From contig NC_134700.1 of the NCBI RefSeq assembly GCF_043290135.1, positions 238,252,088-238,316,087 on the forward strand: a DNA stretch of 64,000 nt, given 5' to 3'. The stretch's first letter is position 1. Every line of letters starts with the position of its first letter. Under the pieces are notes generated by a model. The model was given only the letters and a program-made list of their open reading frames with translations. It had not been told where the DNA came from and searched no databases. This DNA comes from Rhipicephalus microplus. Taxonomy: Eukaryota > Arthropoda > Arachnida > Ixodida > Ixodidae. A program made the translations under genes and the position numbers. Positions 59,410-64,000 of the stretch are shown here, piece after piece.

Positions 59410-59641
59410 ATTTGTGGGGTTTAACGTCCCAAAACCACCATATGATTATGAGAGACGCCGTAGTGGAGGGCTCCGGAAATTTCGACCACCTGGGGTTCTT
59501 TAACGTGCACCCAAATCTGAGCACACGGGCCTACAACATTTCCGCCTCCACCGGAAATGCAGCCGCCGCAGCTGGGATTTGAACCCGCGACCTGCGGGTC
59601 AGCAGCCGAATACCTTAGCCACTAGACCACCGCGGCGGGGC
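59410..59641 (-). mobile_element. Ruka-like SINE between the EB-module paralogues
   Basis: Full length, near-consensus. Flanked by a long duplication beginning ggttttgtgagacata (59391-59409 and 59642-59660, one mismatch). Low divergence suggests a recent insertion. Confidence 0.9.
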
Positions 59642-60096
59642 GGTTTTGTGAGACATAGTGCAGCCTGTGGTAATTGGTAATTTTTTTTCTCGCTTCATTT
59701 TCTTTCATTTTTATTTGTAATCAATTTACTACAAAAAATATGCAGCGAATAAAGATCCCTGCTTTCTTGACGTCATTATCTTTTGCTTTCAATGCATCTG
59801 ACAAAGACACAAGCTTGTCGAACACTTCTTTCTTCGAACTTAACGCGATTTTATTACTCGTGTGCCCAATCAGAAGGGCTATTATGGTGGGTAAGGCTGT
59901 GGTGCATGTCAAAAGCTAGATAAGTTTTTAGCGAGGTCATGACGAGCGGAAATCAAATTGTTGTCCAGGGTTGGACCGAACACTGTCTGGCGAGGGGTAT
60001 ACATTTCTCATTCATTTTTGTTCAATGGCAAACGTTTACTGTTCGCAAGGAATTAAATATTTCTGAATTTTCGAACGATCTCATTTTTATTTTCAG

Positions 60097-60202
60097 AAAT
60101 GCATATTGTTCTGGGGCTGTGCGCATGTCTGGCCCTTCTACAGCTGCTCCACGCCTTGCCTTTGGAAAACGCGATACCACCACCACCGCTACAGTTCAAC
60201 GG
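60097..60202 (+). CDS. EB-module gene copy 2, exon 1 (signal peptide)
   Basis: Acceptor attttcag|aaATG, donor AACGG|gtgaga. A hydrophobic core of ~15 residues ends LLHA-LP, a plausible signal peptidase site. A Pro run (PPPP) follows. Confidence 0.82.
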
Positions 60203-62627
60203 GTGAGAACATGCACAACTCTCCGTGTACCCGAGACGACAGCACACAGAGTACAAGATACTTGCCATACCATACCTTAATGATGAATTACGAGATCTGT
60301 CAGCCCAACGTCATTTCGATAGCGCAAGTCTATACGCCAGATGACTGCGAAATATATCATGCGTAAACGTAACACACGAAATGTACACAAGAACTTCTTT
60401 GAGCAAGGGGTGTGGCTGGAGCCAATGTTTCTGCAAGTGGTGTTGTCTTCAAGGCAGCAACAGCTTCTGTTGCTTCTCAAAAGAAGACAAGACGACCGGT
60501 TGAAACTCTCTCTCGGGCTACCCATCTTCAAGAATATTGCTACCTTCAAGTTTCAATCTCCTGCAGAACTGCGTCGTTTTGATTTGCATGGAGTTTTGAT
60601 TTGCATACTCTATGAGGCATCGAGATAAGAATCCATGAATATAGGCGGCCTTGTGTTGTTCATTCGTTGCATTCTAGTGATGATCGGCGTGGTGACGATG
60701 AGGCCGATCGGACAGAACCTGGCAAAGGTCTGAGTGCCTTTCGTGAGGACGACGAATTAGAAGGCTCGAAATTAGCCGCTGAAGGGGACGACAACATGGA
60801 CGAAAACTATTACAAGAAGATACTGCGGAAGAAGTACGCTATGACTCGAGGTACGCAGGTGATTTATTTAAATTATTGAAAATGAGTTTAAGAGTAAATC
60901 ATTTCATCTCTGGTACTTTTTCTATAGTAGAAACATGCTGATGCTTGTTGGGCAATGCGGAGCAATGTGATACATAACACCTTGCCTAAATATGTATTAC
61001 GCACGAGAAAAGAATCCATTATGCAGCTCTGCGCGCAGGAATGCGTACAACATACGGCTAGAACTTATGTACAACACTTTATCTTCATCCTTGTCGTCGA
61101 TTTACTGCACTACATTTTGCTCCACTGATGCCTGACGTTTATTTGCAATACCAACCCCAATCAACTACTTCGTTGTTAAGAGAAGCATCCGATATGGCAG
61201 TATGTCCCATTTGAGTTTTAAAACTTGATCTCCTAATTCTTCGGTTCTAGGGCCCCGTCCACCGGTACGACCCGAGCGGCACGAAAAATGCGAGGACGAC
61301 CGAGACTGCAGGCGTTCGCCCAGCCAGATCTGCATCAAACACGCAGGCGAGGTTAGCGGCCGCTGCCAGTGCCCCTTCTACCGGCCCGTCGAAGCCACTT
61401 TCAACGGTGTCGTGCGTTGCGTCACTGGTGCGTACTCAGCGACAAAGCTAAATTCGTAAGAGTGTGCCTGGCCGAAAGGGCCTCGCTGTATACCATTCTG
61501 TGTGCAAACGAAGTGAAGCAGTTTCAGCGCTAAGCATGAAAAAGTGATAGAGCTCCCAAGGCCTACCAATCCATTTGCGTTGTGGGTCAAATAAGTTGAA
61601 ATAATGACGCCTGAAAACGTAAACAACGCTTCGTGTACTCACTCAGGATGTAATCAGTGATAGATCAGCATGGGTTCGCTGGACGGGTGGGAAGGCGCCC
61701 AATGGCGTCTTGGTCACGTGTTCAAAAACTGCGAAGGCCATGCAGATGCGTTGCATAGGGTACATATACAATGACAAGCGCTCAACTTTAGCGATACTGG
61801 CTTCTGTCAATATGGACTCTGTGTGGTTTCCACCTTTCTCTACTGTATTTTCCCGCATATAACCAGTATTAAGAAACGGCAAATTGAGCTTAAAGAGTGG
61901 GAGTATGGGTTATATGCAGGGGTTAAATGCAGTTGTTTTTGTTTTTTTGTAGTAAAAATTAGTGATGCATGTTATAGTAGGGGCAAGTTATTTGGAAAAA
62001 AATGGTAGTTTTTTGCATTTTACATATGCAATGAACGTCTCCTTGTATGTTAATTTAGATATTTAAAAAAAAAACGGTGTCGATTCGCTACAACAGCACT
62101 TTCCTATTTGTTATCTACCATCTATTAAGCTTACCTGTTGCTACTTATGACGAACGTACCTATCAGATGTATGCATTGAATAACAGTGTTTACTTTGATT
62201 CGTTTTATACATCTCACCGAGTATTGTGGCGCAGTCGATAAGGGAGAGCAATTATAGAGTATCGTGCATATATTAGTAGTAATGTACAACTCTATGCTTT
62301 TACATTCATTTTCCTTCCAGCGTTACTCTTCACAACTCTCATGTAACATTTGGGACCTGTTAATGAACCCACAGGTGGCTGGAAATAACAAAGCCTTTTG
62401 CTTAAAAACTATGATGTATCCATTTTGCCGTGTCAAAGAAGGAGTCGTCGTGAGGAGTCATCGTGACTTAAGGTTGATAATTTCATTGCACGCAGCCAAG
62501 GACCTGTTCGACGAGTGCCGGAGCAACGAGGAGTGCACGGCCAGCAACCCGTACCTGGAGTGCGTCAACCGGCTCTGCTCCTGCCAGCCTCCTCACGTCC
62601 TCAAGGACCATGCTGAGTGTATCGGCG
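60097..62627 (+). CDS. EB-module type I membrane protein, copy 2, 5' part (exons 1-4); continues beyond the window
   Basis: Join 60097-60202 (CDS from 60099), 60678-60850, 61251-61427, 62496-62627. CDS exon lengths 104, 173, 177 and 132 nt equal those of copy 1 exactly, with the same splice phases. Starts with the signal peptide MHIVLGLCACLALLQLLHA, followed by a charged linker ending ENYYKKILRKKYAMTR, Cys module 1 (GPRPPVRPERHEKC...) and Cys module 2 (KDLFDECRSNEEC...). The transmembrane and cytoplasmic exons are expected to the right of 64000. Between 62628 and 64000 I find no such exon, only a LINE on the opposite strand. By hand count, amino-acid identity to copy 1 is ~44% (exon 1), ~61% (exon 2), ~90% (exon 3) and ~93% (exon 4). 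Confidence 0.85.
60678..60850 (+). CDS. EB-module gene copy 2, exon 2 (charged linker)
   Basis: Acceptor attctag|T, donor CGAG|gtacgc. Encodes DDRRGDDEADRTEPGKGLSA and continues to NYYKKILRKKYAMTR. The donor hexamer is identical to that of copy 1. Confidence 0.88.
61251..61427 (+). CDS. EB-module gene copy 2, exon 3 (cysteine module 1)
   Basis: Acceptor ggttctag|GG, donor GTCACTG|gtgcgt. All six cysteines of copy 1 are kept with identical spacing. There are six substitutions in 59 residues. Confidence 0.92.
62496..62627 (+). CDS. EB-module gene copy 2, exon 4 (cysteine module 2)
   Basis: Acceptor gcacgcag|CC, donor GGCG|gtgagt. All six cysteines are kept. There are three substitutions in 45 residues relative to copy 1. 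Confidence 0.92.
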
Positions 62628-63121
62628 GTGAGTGACGCTTTATTACTCTTTTCCTACATAAATTCGTTGAGAGGTCTTCGCAGAGGTAATGCTGATTCTC
62701 GTAACTATCCTCTGCTTAATATTGTGACGCGTGTCAAGAAATGTCAGATTAGCCATTCTGGGGGCCGGACATTCTTATTACATTTGCTTTGTCATAAATA
62801 ACTTAGAACGCAATTGAGAGAGGTGGGCAGGGGTGGTGGTGCTGGAGGCACGGTCTCCAATCACGTTTGCCTTCTTCCTGAGAGCCAACATAGTCTAAAT
62901 ACACCACATAAGTTCTCAGCCTCCATCCACCCCCCTTCCCAAACTTCACTCGAAGGACACCGGTTAACGAAGGTGCCCCCCTCCCAGTAACAAAGCTTTT
63001 GCTTCGCTTCTGGAAGCAAGCTATTTAGTTATAAGTCAATTTTGTTACTTTGTGTAAAACGCAGTATTTATGTATTTTGCTTATGATCAATAGGTTTTAT
63101 AGGTGCGTTCATATTCGTAAT

Positions 63122-64000
63122 GTATTGAGGAGGAGGAGGAAGAGAGTTTAAGCGGAAAGACAGGAAGGTTAGCCAGTTCTTAGACCGGCTGGCTACCCTG
63201 TGCTGGGGAAAGGGGTGAGTGGAATGAAAGATGTTAAAAAGAAATGTTGTGAAGAGAGAGAGAAATTACAAAAAAAAAATGCGACAGAGGAAAGGCAACA
63301 CCAAAGAGTATAAGACACTAAAGTCTGTCTCTGAGGCCAGTTGTCCGCAAAAAGCGCAGCAAAGCTTTCAAAGCCTTCTGGGCTGAGGATGGGCTCGGCC
63401 AATGACCCAGAATCCTTTGTTCCGACAAAGGCCGATCGTCTAGTCTACCCAGAGCTGCAGTGAGTTCTTGTCTTTGCGCGTTGAAATGAGTGCACTCACA
63501 TATGAGGTGCGCGATGGTTTCTTCGCAACTGCAGTAAGTGCATGTAGGAGAGTTGGTCATCCCAATGAGATAAGAGTATGCGTTCGTGAAGGCCACTCCA
63601 AGCCACAGGCGGCATAGAAGAGTCTCCTCAGCTCGAGATATCCTTGGGGAAAGACGAAGCTGCAGATCGGGATCCAAGTTATGTAGGCGCGCGTTTGTGA
63701 AGTCTGTTGAGTTCCACTGTACCAGTGTGAGGTCACGTGCAAGCTAACGAAGTCTTGTAGCTGCGTCGGTTCTTGAGAACGGGATGGCTGTGTATTGGGT
63801 ACCATCGTGTGCAGATCTAGCGGCCTCATCTGCGCGGTCATTGCCATATATACCGCAATGACCTGGTATCCACTGATACACTATGCTGTGCTGTTTTTCG
63901 ATTGCTTGGTGATGAAGAAGCCTTATTTCAGCTGCTAACTGTTCATTAGGTCCAAGGCGAATGGGTGACATAAGAAATTGAAGAGATGCCTTCGAGTCCC
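63122..64000 (-). mobile_element. Non-LTR retrotransposon 3' end with RNase H domain (runs off the window)
   Basis: Minus-strand translation gives an RNase H segment (63971-63744) with QWIPGHCGIYGNDRADEAAR, then a C-terminal zinc-finger-like region (63677-63318) with CTYCSCEETIAHLICECTHF. RNase H plus this cysteine motif is typical of I-superfamily LINEs. The frame changes between the two blocks, so the copy is decayed. The 3' end is a CTC-rich tail near 63125. The 5' part lies beyond 64000. Confidence 0.85.

Overview
The window is eukaryotic genomic DNA from a chelicerate, most likely a hard (ixodid) tick. Two things point to this. Genes are split by kilobase-scale introns. The most abundant interspersed repeat, present as about ten clear or truncated copies and several decayed ones, is a ~240 bp tRNA-derived SINE that looks like the tick Ruka family. 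There are no rRNA genes, bacterial operons or CRISPR arrays, and I see no functional tRNA gene.

Four protein-coding loci can be supported. (1) An M13 (neprilysin/ECE family) type II membrane protein lies on the minus strand at 27521-14363. Six exons join to an uninterrupted 775-codon reading frame. The zinc site HExxH is REIAH, and the ENxAD and NAxY motifs are also lost, so it is probably a catalytically dead homologue. (2) An intronless PRA1 (prenylated Rab acceptor) family gene lies on the minus strand at 33655-32993. (3) An eight-exon plus-strand gene at 40358-54141 encodes a 523-residue type I membrane protein. It has a signal peptide, an acidic/basic linker, two six-cysteine EB-like modules, one transmembrane helix and a ~297-residue Ser/Arg-rich cytoplasmic tail. 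(4) A tandem paralogue of gene 3 starts at 60097. Its first four coding exons have exactly the same lengths as those of gene 3 (104, 173, 177, 132 nt of CDS), and it runs off the right edge. I do not recognise genes 3 and 4 as a named family. They are the most interesting content of the window.

Layout: 1-14 kb is repeat-rich intergenic DNA (SINE copies, an RTE-like fragment with target-site duplication, a 221-bp satellite array, dinucleotide arrays, foldback elements). 14.4-27.5 kb is the M13 gene, with its introns invaded by SINE and LINE pieces. 27.6-40 kb is intergenic DNA with PRA1 in the middle, a SINE nested in a LINE, and two LINE 3' ends. 40.4-54.1 kb is the first EB-module gene. 55-57.9 kb is a decayed CR1/Jockey-like LINE between the paralogues. 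60.1-62.6 kb is the 5' half of the second EB-module gene, followed by a minus-strand LINE with an RNase H domain that continues past the right edge.

Gene models were built by hand from splice consensus, reading phase and conserved motifs. Both complete multi-exon models sum to a multiple of three and end in a single stop. That is good internal support, but transcript evidence was not available.
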